A program made the position numbers and the translations under genes. Positions 42,497-50,572 of a stretch of DNA of 64,000 nt are shown here, one piece after another. Source of the DNA: Corallococcus coralloides DSM 2259 (GTDB lineage Bacteria; Myxococcota; Myxococcia; Myxococcales; Myxococcaceae). Position 1 is the first letter of the stretch. Each line of letters opens with the position of its first letter. The stretch lies in the NCBI RefSeq assembly GCF_000255295.1, contig NC_017030.1:744001-808000 (forward strand). The letters run 5' to 3'. The notes under the pieces are model-generated. The model did no database searches, had not been told where the DNA came from, and saw only the letters and a program-made list of their open reading frames with translations.

Positions 42497-42636
42497 ATTT
42501 GTTCCGCAGCGCACGCGAAGGTGCTAGCGGGTGCCTCCGAGACGCGCGGGTCTGGTACGTCCCGGCCCGCGCGCCTGGTATCGCGCAGGATTCCTGAAGC
42601 CTCTGTGGCTCAACCCTCACCGTGGAGCACGTGAAC

Positions 42637-43152
42637 ATGGCAAACGCCAAGGTCTTCTTCGACATGTCGATTGGTGGCCAGCCCGCCGGCCGCATCGTGA
42701 TGGAGCTGTTCTCCGACGACGTTCCCAAGACCGCCGAGAACTTCCGCGCCCTGTGCACGGGTGAGAAGGGCGTCGGCAAGAGTGGCAAGGCGCTGCACTT
42801 CAAGGGGACGCCCTTCCACCGCGTCATCCCGAACTTCATGTGCCAGGGCGGCGACATCACGCTCGGCAATGGCTACGGCGGCGAGTCCATCTACGGTGAG
42901 AAGTTCGCGGACGAGAACTTCAAGCACAAGCACACCGGCCCGGGCATCCTCTCCATGGCCAACGCGGGCCCCAACAGCAACGGCTCGCAGTTCTTCCTCA
43001 CCACGGTCAAGACCGACTGGCTCGACGGCAAGCACGTCGTCTTCGGCAAGGTCGTCGAGGGCATGGACGTGGTGAAGAAGATTGAAGGCGTGGGCAGCCA
43101 GTCCGGCGCGACGCGCCAGCCCGTGAAGATCGAAGACAGCGGCCAGCTGTAA
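42637..43152 (+). CDS. Peptidyl-prolyl isomerase, eukaryote-like cyclophilin
   Basis: Cyclophilins interconvert cis and trans proline bonds. All active-site residues are seen, numbered here with human CypA in brackets: Arg62 (55), Phe67 (60), Met68 (61), Gln70 (63), Trp128 (121) and His133 (126). It contains the [18 protein letters not shown] loop (41-57) normally found in eukaryotic cytosolic cyclophilins and absent from the short bacterial PpiA/PpiB type. At 171 residues with no signal peptide it is cytoplasmic. GGAG nine bases upstream supports the ATG at 42637. The gene stands alone, with a strong terminator after it. Confidence 0.95.
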   Translation: MANAKVFFDMSIGGQPAGRIVMELFSDDVPKTAENFRALCTGEKGVGKSGKALHFKGTPFHRVIPNFMCQGGDITLGNGYGGESIYGEKFADENFKHKHTGPGILSMANAGPNSNGSQFFLTTVKTDWLDGKHVVFGKVVEGMDVVKKIEGVGSQSGATRQPVKIEDSGQL

Positions 43153-43175
43153 TCCCGCCGCTGCGTCTCACCCGA

Positions 43176-43210
43176 AAGGTCCATCCGTGCCTCGCGCACG
43201 GATGGACCTT
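43176..43210. terminator. Strong bidirectional terminator hairpin
   Basis: AAGGTCCATCCGTGC (43176-43190) and GCACGGATGGACCTT (43196-43210) are perfect 15-bp complements with a 5-nt loop (CTCGC). It lies between the convergent cyclophilin and slipin genes. The following T-run is short (CGTCGTTT). Confidence 0.85.
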
Positions 43211-43217
43211 CGTCGTT

Positions 43218-44039
43218 TCAAGACAGGCCGTGGGACGCGTCCTCGTCCTCCTCCTCGCGGGCCTCCTCCGGCGGACGGGGTCGCGAGGACATGGCGCCGA
43301 ACGCGCGCAATATCTCCAGGGGGATGGGCAGGATGGTGTGGTTGCCGCCGCCGGTGATCTCCACCAGCGTCTGCAGGTAACGCAGCTGGAGCGTGGCGGG
43401 GTTTCGGCTGAGCACGTCCGCGGCCAGGGAGAGCTTCTCCGCGGCCTGGTGTTCGCCCTCCGCGGCGATGATCTTCGCGCGGCGCTCACGCTCGGCCTCG
43501 GCCTGCCGCGCGATGGCCCGCTGCATCTCCAGCGGCAGGTCGATGTGCTTCACCTCCACGTTGGAGACCTTCACGCCCCACGGGTCGGTGCGCGCGTCGA
43601 GCACCTGCTGCAACTCGTGGTTGATGCGCTCGCGCTGGGACAAGAGGTCATCCAGCTCCACCTGGCCCAGGATGGCGCGCAGCGTGGTCTGCGCAATCTG
43701 GCTGGTGGCGTAGAGGTAGTCCTCCACCTGGAGCACGGCCTTGTCCGCCTGGATGACGCGGAAGTAGACGACGGCGTTGACCTTCACGCTGACGTTGTCC
43801 TTGGTGATGACGTCCTGCGGAGGCACGTCGCGCGCCACCGTGCGCAGGTCGATGATGACCATCCGCTCGATGAAGGGGATGAGCCAGCGGAAGCCCGCGC
43901 GCTTGAGGCCCACGTAGCGGCCCAGCCGGAAGACGACACCGTTCTGGTACTCGGTGACGATGCGCACGCCAGAGATGAAGAGGAGGAACAACACGGCCAC
44001 GGGGAGGAGCCACCCCAGCGCTCCGACCAGTTCGTTCAT
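43218..44039 (-). CDS. SPFH/stomatin-family protein (slipin)
   Basis: The 273-residue protein has one N-terminal membrane helix ([20 protein letters not shown]). The SPFH domain follows ([52 protein letters not shown]), then a coiled-coil helix ([25 protein letters not shown]) and an acidic C-terminus. Slipins are commonly found with NfeD-type proteases, as here: the stop of the NfeD gene overlaps this ATG (ATGA). They are believed to form ring-like membrane assemblies whose subunits NfeD can cleave. Confidence 0.95.
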   Translation of the reverse strand: MNELVGALGWLLPVAVLFLLFISGVRIVTEYQNGVVFRLGRYVGLKRAGFRWLIPFIERMVIIDLRTVARDVPPQDVITKDNVSVKVNAVVYFRVIQADKAVLQVEDYLYATSQIAQTTLRAILGQVELDDLLSQRERINHELQQVLDARTDPWGVKVSNVEVKHIDLPLEMQRAIARQAEAERERRAKIIAAEGEHQAAEKLSLAADVLSRNPATLQLRYLQTLVEITGGGNHTILPIPLEILRAFGAMSSRPRPPEEAREEEDEDASHGLS

Positions 44040-45391
44040 GGCATCTGCTCCGCAACGGTGAGGGTGAGCCCTTCCACGGCACGCACCACGACCTGGGCGC
44101 CCTCGCGGATGGGAGTGAAGGAGACGGCGCGCCAGCGCTCGCCGTGGACGAACACCTCGCCGCCCGAAGGCGTGACGGGGGCCAGCGCCGTGCCGGCCTC
44201 GCCCACGAGCCCCGCGTCGCCGCCCCGCTGCGGCAGCTTGCGCGTCTGGGCGCTGCGGTACGCGACGAAGGCCGCGCTCCCCGCGAACACGAGCGCCGTG
44301 GGCAGCATCACGCCCCACGACAAGCGGAAGGACGGCTCCACGAACCAGCCCGGTTCGAAGCGGTCCACCAGGAACACGCCGCCCAATATCAACAGCCCCA
44401 CGCCCGCCGCGCCCAGGAGGCCACTGGTGACGAACAGCTCCGCGAGGATGAGCCCCACGCCCAGGAGCATCAGCACCAGCGCGCCCGAGCGCACCGGCAG
44501 CGTCGCCGAAGCCATCAACGCCAGCACCAGCGCCACGCCGCCAATGAGCCCCGGCGCCACCGCGCCCGGATGGGACAGCTCCACCACCAGGCCCAGCGCC
44601 GCGACGAGGAACAGCAGGTAGATGAGGGATGGCTGCGCGAGCGCATGCACCACCCGCTGTGACAGCCCCGGCTCCAGAGACACCACGTGGGCGTCACGCG
44701 TGGCGAGCGTCACGGTGTCACCGCCCGCCACCTCCACGCGGCGGCCATCGACGGCGGAGAGGAACTCGGCCTCGGTGGGAGCGACGAGCTCCACCACGCG
44801 AAGCTCCACGGCGCGGTCCGCGGGAACGCTGGCGCTGTCGCGCACGGCGGCCGCGGCCCACTCCGGATTGCGGCCCCGCTGCCGGGCGATGCCCTCGGCG
44901 AAGGCGACCGTGTCGTTCTCCACCTTGCGGGCAAGCTCCTCGCCACCCACCTGCTCCACGTCCTCGCCCCCAGGCCCCACGGGGTGCGCCGCGCCGATGT
45001 TCGTCCCCGGCGCCATGCCGCTCACGTTCGATGCGAGCGCGATGAACACGCCCGCGCTGCCGGCACGCGAACCGGAAGGCCCCACCCACACGAGCACGGG
45101 AACGCGCGAGCCCAGGAACGCGCGCACCACGGAGCGGGTGGCCTCCAACGAACCGCCCGGAGTGTCCAGCCGCACGAGCAGCGCCGAGGCGCCCCCATCC
45201 TCCGCGCGCTTCACGCAGTCCGTGAGGTACGCGCCCGAGCCGGCATCCACCACGCCCTCCAGCTCGCACCGCGCGACGAAGGACGGTGACGCGGGAGCCG
45301 CCGGAGCGGCGAGTCCCACGAAGAGGAACGCCAGGAGCCAGCCCCAGAGGACGTGACGGCGCCAGCTCATCCTGTCGACGTGGTCCCGCAT
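44036..45391 (-). CDS. NfeD-family membrane-bound serine protease
   Basis: The 451-residue product has an N-terminal signal-like helix ([19 protein letters not shown]) and a ClpP-class protease domain. The nucleophile is the Ser in [12 protein letters not shown], within the S-A-G motif expected for the PH1510 type; the general-base Lys is probably the one in [14 protein letters not shown]. Four to five transmembrane helices follow ([17 protein letters not shown] and others) and the C-terminal OB-like NfeD domain ([24 protein letters not shown]). It is upstream of and coupled to its partner slipin. Start ATG at 45391; an alternative at 45370 is equally plausible. Confidence 0.93.
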   Translation of the reverse strand: MRDHVDRMSWRRHVLWGWLLAFLFVGLAAPAAPASPSFVARCELEGVVDAGSGAYLTDCVKRAEDGGASALLVRLDTPGGSLEATRSVVRAFLGSRVPVLVWVGPSGSRAGSAGVFIALASNVSGMAPGTNIGAAHPVGPGGEDVEQVGGEELARKVENDTVAFAEGIARQRGRNPEWAAAAVRDSASVPADRAVELRVVELVAPTEAEFLSAVDGRRVEVAGGDTVTLATRDAHVVSLEPGLSQRVVHALAQPSLIYLLFLVAALGLVVELSHPGAVAPGLIGGVALVLALMASATLPVRSGALVLMLLGVGLILAELFVTSGLLGAAGVGLLILGGVFLVDRFEPGWFVEPSFRLSWGVMLPTALVFAGSAAFVAYRSAQTRKLPQRGGDAGLVGEAGTALAPVTPSGGEVFVHGERWRAVSFTPIREGAQVVVRAVEGLTLTVAEQMP

Positions 45392-45557
45392 GTCCGCCCC
45401 CGGATGCGTGCCCCTCGCGCACACGCACTCGGACAACGATGTGCATCGGACCTTCGAATGACCGGGTCGCGAAGCCGGGGGCCTGGAGGGCAGGCGGGCG
45501 GGGAGGGCCCGGCGTCTCGCTTGTGAATCCAGTCCTGGACGTTGCTGGGGATGCGCG

Positions 45558-45587
45558 TTGCTGGAGGAGGACGCACCTCCTTAGGGT
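45558..45587 (+). promoter_or_regulatory. Putative promoter of the small lipoprotein gene
   Basis: TTGCTG (45558-45563) and TAGGGT (45582-45587) are separated by 18 nt. The leader of about 23 nt contains AGGAGG before the ATG at 45618. The 45392-45557 stretch upstream holds no gene I can support. Confidence 0.5.
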
Positions 45588-45617
45588 CGGCCTCTCGCTT
45601 TTCTCCCAGGAGGATTC

Positions 45618-45839
45618 ATGCGCCGTGCCGTGCTGCTCATCGCTGCTCTGGGCTTGTCCGTTGCTGGAGCGGTGGCCTGCAAGACCACCCAGCCCCCGGG
45701 GACGGAGGACCAGATGCCCATCCAGGGACCGGACACGGTTCGCGAAGAAATCCAGAACGTGCCCAACGAACCGGCGGGCCCCGCGGGTCCCGTCAATGCG
45801 CCGGACGTGGACGCTGGCATCCCCGAGGGCGGCGGGTAG
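45618..45839 (+). CDS. Small lipoprotein of unknown function
   Basis: This 73-residue gene encodes a signal peptide ending in a lipobox (AALGLSVAGAVAC), followed by a short polar tail of about 52 residues (KTTQPPGTEDQMPIQGPD, then a Pro/Gly/Ala-rich end). An ideal AGGAGG ribosome-binding site seven bases upstream supports it. No domain is recognisable; such short acylated peptides can be anchors for other proteins. The following amidohydrolase gene starts 11 bp later. Confidence 0.8.
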   Translation: MRRAVLLIAALGLSVAGAVACKTTQPPGTEDQMPIQGPDTVREEIQNVPNEPAGPAGPVNAPDVDAGIPEGGG

Positions 45840-45842
45840 TCT
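45837..45842 (+). promoter_or_regulatory. Putative -10 hexamer (TAGTCT) ahead of the amidohydrolase gene
   Basis: TAGTCT overlaps the TAG stop of the small lipoprotein gene and ends 8 nt before the ATG at 45851. No Shine-Dalgarno is present. Read-through from the lipoprotein promoter is the alternative. Confidence 0.25.
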
Positions 45843-45850
45843 CCCGCGCC

Positions 45851-47449
45851 ATGACGGCGGAGAGCACGGTCTACAGGGCGGAGCGCGTGTGGACGCTCGA
45901 TGCGGAGCGTCCGCGCGCGGAAGCGTTGGCGGTGCGGGACGGAAGGTTGCTCGCGGTGGGGACGCTCGCGGAAGCGCGTGCCGCCGCGGGGCCTGAAGCG
46001 CGTGAAGTGGATCTGGGCCGCGCCACGGTGGTGCCCGGCCTGGTGGACGCGCACGCGCACATCCATGGCCTGGGGAAGAGCCTGACCACGGTGCGCCTGG
46101 AGAAGGCGCCCTCGGTGGAGGACGTCCTCCAGCGTCTGGCGAAGGCGCCCGCATCGAGCTTCCAGGGGGACTGGCTGCTCGGCAAGGGGTGGGACCAGAA
46201 CGAATGGCCCGGCGCCGCGTTCCCTGGACGCAACGACCTGGATGCGCGCTTCCCCGCGACGCCGGTGTTCCTCATGCGGGTGGATCATCACGCGGCCTGG
46301 GTGAACGGCGAGGCGCTGCGCCGCGCGGGCATCACGCGGGACACGCCGGATCCGCCAGGAGGCCGCATCCTCAAGGGCGCGAACGGCGAGCCCACCGGCG
46401 TCCTCGTGGACAACGCGATGGACGTGGTGGAGGCCGCGATTCCCGCGCCCACGCGTGAGCAATTGGAGACCCGGTTGCGAGCCGCCCTGGAGCGGTGCGC
46501 GCAGGTCGGGCTCACGGGCGTGCACGACGCGGGCATGGACCTGCAGGCCTTCCGCACGTTGCAGGCGTGGGACGCCGCGGGGACCTTGCCCCTGCGCGTG
46601 TACGCGATGGCGGCGGGGCAGGGTGAACAGCGTCACGCCTATCTGGAGCAGGGCCCGTGGCAGGGGCGTCACCTGTCCATGCGCTCGGTGAAGTTCCTGG
46701 CGGATGGCGCGCTGGGAAGCCGGGGCGCGGCGCTGCACGACGACTACAGCGACGAGCCCGGCCAGCGCGGCCTGTTGCTCCTCTCACCCGAGGAGCTCGA
46801 AGCGCGCGCACAGGCCTTCATGGCGCGGGGCTTCCAGGTGTGCATCCACGCCATTGGAGACCGTGCCAATACATTGGTCGTGGACGTCCTCCTGCGAGGC
46901 GCGGAGCGGACGGGCACGCAGGCGCTGCGTCACCGGGTAGAGCACGCACAGATCCTGCGGCTGGAGGACATCCGGAGATTGGGCGCGGCGGGCCTGGTGG
47001 CCAGCGTGCAGCCCACGCACGCCACCAGCGACATGCCCTGGGCGGAGACGCGGCTGGGGCGCGAGCGGCTCAAGGGCGCGTACGCCTGGCGCACGCTGAA
47101 GGACTCAGGCGCGCACCTGGCATTGGGCAGTGACTTCCCCATCGAGAACCCGGACGTGCTCGCGGGGCTCTACGCGGCGCGCACGCGACAGGACGCGAAG
47201 GGCTGGCCGGAGGGGGGCTGGTATCCGGAGGAGCGCCTGAGCGCGGCGGAGGCGCTGGAGGGCTTCACGGTGGGGCCCGCGTGGGCGTCCTTCGAGGAGG
47301 CGCGGCGCGGAAGGCTGAAGCCCGGCCTGGACGCGGACTTCGTCGCGCTGTCGGAGGATCCGCTGGAGGGGCCCGCGGCGGCGCTGGTGGACGCGCGCGT
47401 GCTGGCCACGGTGGTGGCGGGCGCGGAGGTGTTCCGCGCGGCCGGGTGA
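45851..47449 (+). CDS. YtcJ-like metal-dependent amidohydrolase
   Basis: The 532-residue protein is an amidohydrolase-superfamily enzyme of the YtcJ group. The entry strand motif VVPGLVDAHAHIHGLG gives the metal-binding His pair. Inner motifs include LLGKGWDQNEWPG, FLMRVDHHAAWVNGEALR, HAIGDRANTL and HRVEHAQIL, and the closing metal Asp is in LGSDFPIENPDVL. The N-terminal beta sandwich (TVYRAERVWTLDAERPRAEALAVRDGRLLAVG) is complete. Family members hydrolyse amides or related C-N bonds; the substrate is unknown. It abuts the NhaR-like gene in convergent fashion. Confidence 0.92.
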   Translation: MTAESTVYRAERVWTLDAERPRAEALAVRDGRLLAVGTLAEARAAAGPEAREVDLGRATVVPGLVDAHAHIHGLGKSLTTVRLEKAPSVEDVLQRLAKAPASSFQGDWLLGKGWDQNEWPGAAFPGRNDLDARFPATPVFLMRVDHHAAWVNGEALRRAGITRDTPDPPGGRILKGANGEPTGVLVDNAMDVVEAAIPAPTREQLETRLRAALERCAQVGLTGVHDAGMDLQAFRTLQAWDAAGTLPLRVYAMAAGQGEQRHAYLEQGPWQGRHLSMRSVKFLADGALGSRGAALHDDYSDEPGQRGLLLLSPEELEARAQAFMARGFQVCIHAIGDRANTLVVDVLLRGAERTGTQALRHRVEHAQILRLEDIRRLGAAGLVASVQPTHATSDMPWAETRLGRERLKGAYAWRTLKDSGAHLALGSDFPIENPDVLAGLYAARTRQDAKGWPEGGWYPEERLSAAEALEGFTVGPAWASFEEARRGRLKPGLDADFVALSEDPLEGPAAALVDARVLATVVAGAEVFRAAG

Positions 47450-47455
47450 CGCGGC

Positions 47456-48355
47456 TCACCCGCCGAAGATGTGCGAGCGCGCGGCTTCCGCGATGGCGAC
47501 GACGGCGGGGTGGCGCAGGCGGCGCTCCACGGTGATGGCGTAGAAGCACTGCTCGATTTCGTCGGTGTGCCCGATGGCGGTGACGTTGAACTGCCGCTGC
47601 ACCTCGGCGTCGATGATGGAGGGCATGGCGAAGATGCCATGCCCCTTCTGTCCGAAGGCCTGGAGCAGCGCGCTGTCGTCGAAGTCACCGGCGATGAGGG
47701 GCCGGATGCCGAGCCGCTCGAACCACAGGTCCAGCGAGCGGCGCACCGACGACTCCTCCGACGGCAGCAGCATGGGAGCGCCGTCGAGCGAGCGCGGGAA
47801 GTCCTTGCGCAGGTGCGCGAGCGGCTGGGCGGCGAAGAACGTCACGCCGCACTTGCCCAGCAGGTGGTTGAAGGACCGGACGCTGACGGGCTCGGAGCCG
47901 GGCGCGTCCGCGAGCACCACGTCCAGCTCATGCAGCGCCAGCTGTGCGAGCAATTGGGGCAGGGGGCTCTCACGGCAGATGATGCGCAGCGAGGGGCCGG
48001 CATCCAGCGCGGGCTTGAGCAGCTGCTCGGCGACGAGCTTGGGGATGACGTCGAGCACGCCCACGTTGAGGCGCAGCTGCTGCCCGGTGGGCAGTCCGGA
48101 GACGACGTTCTTCAGCTCGTTGCCCAGGCGGAAGATCTCATCCGCGTAGCGCATGACGGTGCGGCCCACGTCGGACAGGACGAGCTTGCGGCCCTTGCGC
48201 TCGAAGAGCTGGTGGCCCAGCGACTCCTCCAGCAGCTTGATCTGCGCGCTGATGGTGGGCTGGGCGAGGTGCAGCTCTTCACTCGCCTTGGCGATGCTGC
48301 CTGCTCGCGCAACCGTCCAGAAATACAGGAGATGGTGGTAGTTGAGCCAGGCCAT
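47456..48355 (-). CDS. nhaR: LysR-family regulator, NhaR type
   Basis: The 299-residue regulator begins LNYHHLLYFWTVARAGSIAKASEEL, which closely follows the N-terminal helix-turn-helix of NhaR, the activator of the NhaA Na+/H+ antiporter gene. The rest is the LysR inducer-binding domain (about residues 90-295, including VLDVIPKLVAEQLLKP and MPSIIDAEV). No nhaA gene is visible nearby, so its target is probably elsewhere. It is divergent from the sigma-factor gene; the AACCGAAGGTT dyad in the intergenic region may be its site. ATG at 48355; no good Shine-Dalgarno was seen. Confidence 0.88.
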   Translation of the reverse strand: MAWLNYHHLLYFWTVARAGSIAKASEELHLAQPTISAQIKLLEESLGHQLFERKGRKLVLSDVGRTVMRYADEIFRLGNELKNVVSGLPTGQQLRLNVGVLDVIPKLVAEQLLKPALDAGPSLRIICRESPLPQLLAQLALHELDVVLADAPGSEPVSVRSFNHLLGKCGVTFFAAQPLAHLRKDFPRSLDGAPMLLPSEESSVRRSLDLWFERLGIRPLIAGDFDDSALLQAFGQKGHGIFAMPSIIDAEVQRQFNVTAIGHTDEIEQCFYAITVERRLRHPAVVAIAEAARSHIFGG

Positions 48356-48366
48356 GACTTAGGAAT

Positions 48367-48377
48367 AACCGAAGGTT
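48367..48377. promoter_or_regulatory. AACC-N3-GGTT dyad, possible LysR-type site
   Basis: AACC (48367-48370) and GGTT (48374-48377) form an 11-bp imperfect dyad 12 nt upstream of the nhaR-like start, within an unusually AT-rich stretch. LysR regulators often bind such dyads next to their own promoters. The short arm length makes this tentative. Confidence 0.3.
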
Positions 48378-48479
48378 TTCATCCAAACTAGCTCATTTTT
48401 TTAAGTGTCGCCTCCGCTTATCTCTACGTCCGTCACCGCGCGATGGGTGCGCGGGGGACTGCTTGGGGAGGTACGCGTC

Positions 48480-49283
48480 ATGGAAGCCATCTACGAGGAG
48501 CTCGAGTCCACGACGGTGGAGGGTGTGGAGACCGAGGTGGACTCGGCGGAAGTGGAGATGCGGGTGCGGGGGCACCTGGAGCTGGTCCGCCGGCTGGCCT
48601 GGAAGTACCGCTGGACGGGCCTGTCGCTGGAGGAGCTGATGGCGGAGGGCAACGTCGGCCTGGTGGAGGCGGCGCGCCGGTTCGAGGAGCGGGGAGTGCC
48701 GTTCGGCGCCTACGCGCAGCAGTGGATCCGCGCGCGCATCCGGGCGTACGTGTCCCGCACCTGGAGTGTGGCGGGAGGCCGCGCGCCGTGGATCGTCTTC
48801 CAGCTCCGCCGCGAGCGGGCGCGGCTGGAGGCCCGCTGGGGCGAGGGGCACCCGGAGGTGACGAAGCGGCTGGCCGAGGCGCTGGGCAAGAAGGAGGAGG
48901 ACGTGGTGCGGGGGACGGACGCGCTGGCGAAGGACGTGTCCCTGAACGCGCCCCTGGGCCTGGAGGGGGACGTGACGCGGCTGGACATGCTGGAGTCGGA
49001 GGAGGACTCGGCGGAGGAGCAGGCGGACCGGGGGGCCTGGGCGGAGAAGCTGCGCCAGAGCGTGGCGGCGGCCTGGCCGGAGCTGGACGCGAGGGAGCGG
49101 GCGCTGGTGAAGGAGCGGATGCTCGTGGAGGACGGGGTGAGCGCGGAGTTCCTGGCGAAGCGCTTCGGGGTGACGGCGGTGCGCATCCGGCAGATCGAAC
49201 AGGGGCTGCGCCAGAAGCTGCGCCAGCGGCTGACGGCGGGATGCACGGCCTGGGACGGCGAAGCGCCCCGGCTGGCGGCCTGA
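48480..49283 (+). CDS. Sigma-70 family factor, RpoH-like alternative sigma (SigB/SigC type)
   Basis: A 267-residue sigma factor without region 1.1. Region 2 is well conserved (RRLAWKYRWTGLSLEELMAEG, NVGLVEAARRFEERGVPFGAYAQQWIRARI). The middle has an RpoH-like segment and region 4 is complete (LVKERMLVEDGVSAEFLAKRFGVTAVRIRQIEQG). It resembles the heat-shock/development-type factors (RpoH, SigB, SigC) of myxobacteria more than the vegetative one. The ATG at 48480 follows GGGGAGGT, a good ribosome-binding site. No anti-sigma gene is adjacent. It is divergent from the nhaR-like gene. Confidence 0.93.
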   Translation: MEAIYEELESTTVEGVETEVDSAEVEMRVRGHLELVRRLAWKYRWTGLSLEELMAEGNVGLVEAARRFEERGVPFGAYAQQWIRARIRAYVSRTWSVAGGRAPWIVFQLRRERARLEARWGEGHPEVTKRLAEALGKKEEDVVRGTDALAKDVSLNAPLGLEGDVTRLDMLESEEDSAEEQADRGAWAEKLRQSVAAAWPELDARERALVKERMLVEDGVSAEFLAKRFGVTAVRIRQIEQGLRQKLRQRLTAGCTAWDGEAPRLAA

Positions 49284-49316
49284 GTGTCGGGCGAGGAAGA
49301 GGGTGGCGGAAAGAGG

Positions 49317-49345
49317 TTGACGTCGCGGGCCAGTAACCGTAAATC
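49317..49345 (+). promoter_or_regulatory. Promoter of tRNA-Phe
   Basis: TTGACG (49317-49322) and TAAATC (49340-49345) are 17 nt apart. A GC-rich discriminator (GGCGCTGCCG) follows, as in stringently controlled stable-RNA promoters. The tRNA begins 27 nt after the -10. Confidence 0.75.
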
Positions 49346-49372
49346 GGCGCTGCCGCTCGCGGTGCGCGGTAC

Positions 49373-49445
49373 GCCCAAGTAGCTCAGTCGGTAGAGCAGG
49401 GGACTGAAAATCCCCGTGTCGGTGGTTCGATTCCGCCCTTGGGCA
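49373..49445 (+). tRNA. tRNA-Phe (anticodon GAA)
   Basis: The 73-nt sequence folds as a full cloverleaf: acceptor GCCCAAG (49373-49379) with CTTGGGC (49438-49444), D arm GCTC/GAGC, anticodon stem GGGGA/TCCCC with loop CTGAAAA, and T arm GGTGG/CCGCC with TTCGATT. The anticodon GAA is at 49406-49408. The base after the acceptor is A, followed by CACCA rather than an immediate CCA, so CCA is probably added after transcription. A terminator follows 20 nt later. Confidence 0.97.
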
Positions 49446-49464
49446 CACCAGTACGAAGAATCTG

Positions 49465-49494
49465 AAGGGCGTCGGACTCCGGTCCGGCGCCCTT
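49465..49494 (+). terminator. Rho-independent terminator of tRNA-Phe
   Basis: AAGGGCGTCGGA (49465-49476) pairs with TCCGGCGCCCTT (49483-49494) through 12 positions, one a G-U pair, with a 6-nt loop. TTTTGCTTTTG follows. It ends the tRNA transcript and lies between it and the NAD-kinase-like gene. Confidence 0.88.
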
Positions 49495-49558
49495 TTGCTT
49501 TTGTGCCCGCAGCGGGCTGGGGGGCGGGCTCCAGAGGCGCCCGCCCACCCACGCCGGT

Positions 49559-50434
49559 TCACCAGACAGCGAGAAGCGGGGTCCGCGCGTTCCGGACGGA
49601 GACCACCGCCCCTCGGGGGATGGGAATCATGCGGTGCGGCAGATCCAGGTAGACGGCCGCGTCATCCATCAGCGAACGGATCTGCACCTTCTCCCCAGCC
49701 TCCAGGATGCCCTTGTTGAACTGATAGCTCTTGCCCGGGGGCGTGTAGGCCTCGCGCACGACGTATTGCATCTGGTCCGACCCCACGAACATCCGGCGTC
49801 CTCCCGCGGAGCGGATGGCCGCGGTGGAGCCCGGCGCGGGGGCGATCCACACGCCGGAGGACTTCTGCTCCTCGCGGCTCTTTCGCACGGTCAACTCGTA
49901 GCGAGACGTCCCCGCCGGCACCTGGTTCGCGAAGAGGATGTCATTGAGGACCAGCGGCGCTTGACGCACCCCGTTGATGTCCAGCTCCAGCCGGTTCAGG
50001 GGCTGAATCCTCGCCTTGCCCCGCAGGAACCGCTCCGCCTTCTCGAAGAAGTTGTCCGCGTGGCCCTTGCAGAAGAACCCCACGCTTTCCTGCGGCGCGG
50101 AGTTGACGCCCAGCAGATGGCCCTCCTTGAGGTAGTGCGCGGTCTCGAGGAACGTCCCGTCCCCTCCGACGCTGATGACCAGCTCATAGCCCTGGATGTC
50201 GGCCAGCTCGTCCCGGTACTGCACGTCGAAGGCGATGGCGAGCTGCTGGAGCGCCTGCGTCACCGCGTCCAGGGTGCTCTTGTGTGCATTGGCATTGCGC
50301 CGCGCGCGCAAGGCATCCGCGGTCCTCACCCGGTTGGGGCGGCTGGGGCTGCCTTCCGCGGGGCCCGGGGCCTTGGACTCGTACGCGCCTCTCTTGTAGA
50401 CGATGAGGGCTTTGGGAGAAGTACCTGGTTGCAT
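49559..50434 (-). CDS. NAD kinase-like protein
   Basis: The 291-residue protein has the diagnostic NAD kinase motif GGDGTFL at 90-96 (VISVGGDGTFLETAHYL), followed by LGVNSAPQESVGFF and a conserved second half (PLVLNDILFANQV, GVWIAPAPGSTAAIRSAGG). Asp92 would be catalytic. The N-terminus has a less common Arg-rich segment (SRPNRVRTADALRARRNA). It phosphorylates NAD if active; whether it is the main NadK of the cell or a second copy cannot be told from this window. The gene is the first seen downstream of tRNA-Phe, transcribed toward it, and divergent from the 50573 gene. Confidence 0.85.
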   Translation of the reverse strand: MQPGTSPKALIVYKRGAYESKAPGPAEGSPSRPNRVRTADALRARRNANAHKSTLDAVTQALQQLAIAFDVQYRDELADIQGYELVISVGGDGTFLETAHYLKEGHLLGVNSAPQESVGFFCKGHADNFFEKAERFLRGKARIQPLNRLELDINGVRQAPLVLNDILFANQVPAGTSRYELTVRKSREEQKSSGVWIAPAPGSTAAIRSAGGRRMFVGSDQMQYVVREAYTPPGKSYQFNKGILEAGEKVQIRSLMDDAAVYLDLPHRMIPIPRGAVVSVRNARTPLLAVW

Positions 50435-50572
50435 TGTGTCTGGCGCCGACCTTTGGGGTTGAGTCTACCTTGAAGCCTAGCGGGGCACGCCGTGTTCCCG
50501 GAAGCCTGCTCCGCTGGATGAAGGGGGAGAGATAAAGCCTGACTTGATGAGTCACGGTCTTCACGACTTGAC

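Noticed and set aside
45392-45617. Possible small gene between NfeD and the lipoprotein gene
   Set aside because: No frame has a ribosome-binding site or coding bias; the only signals are the promoter elements already listed.
49440-49460. Possible att site at the 3' end of tRNA-Phe
   Set aside because: No duplicate of the tRNA 3' end was seen downstream in the window and no integrase gene is present, so integration is unproven.
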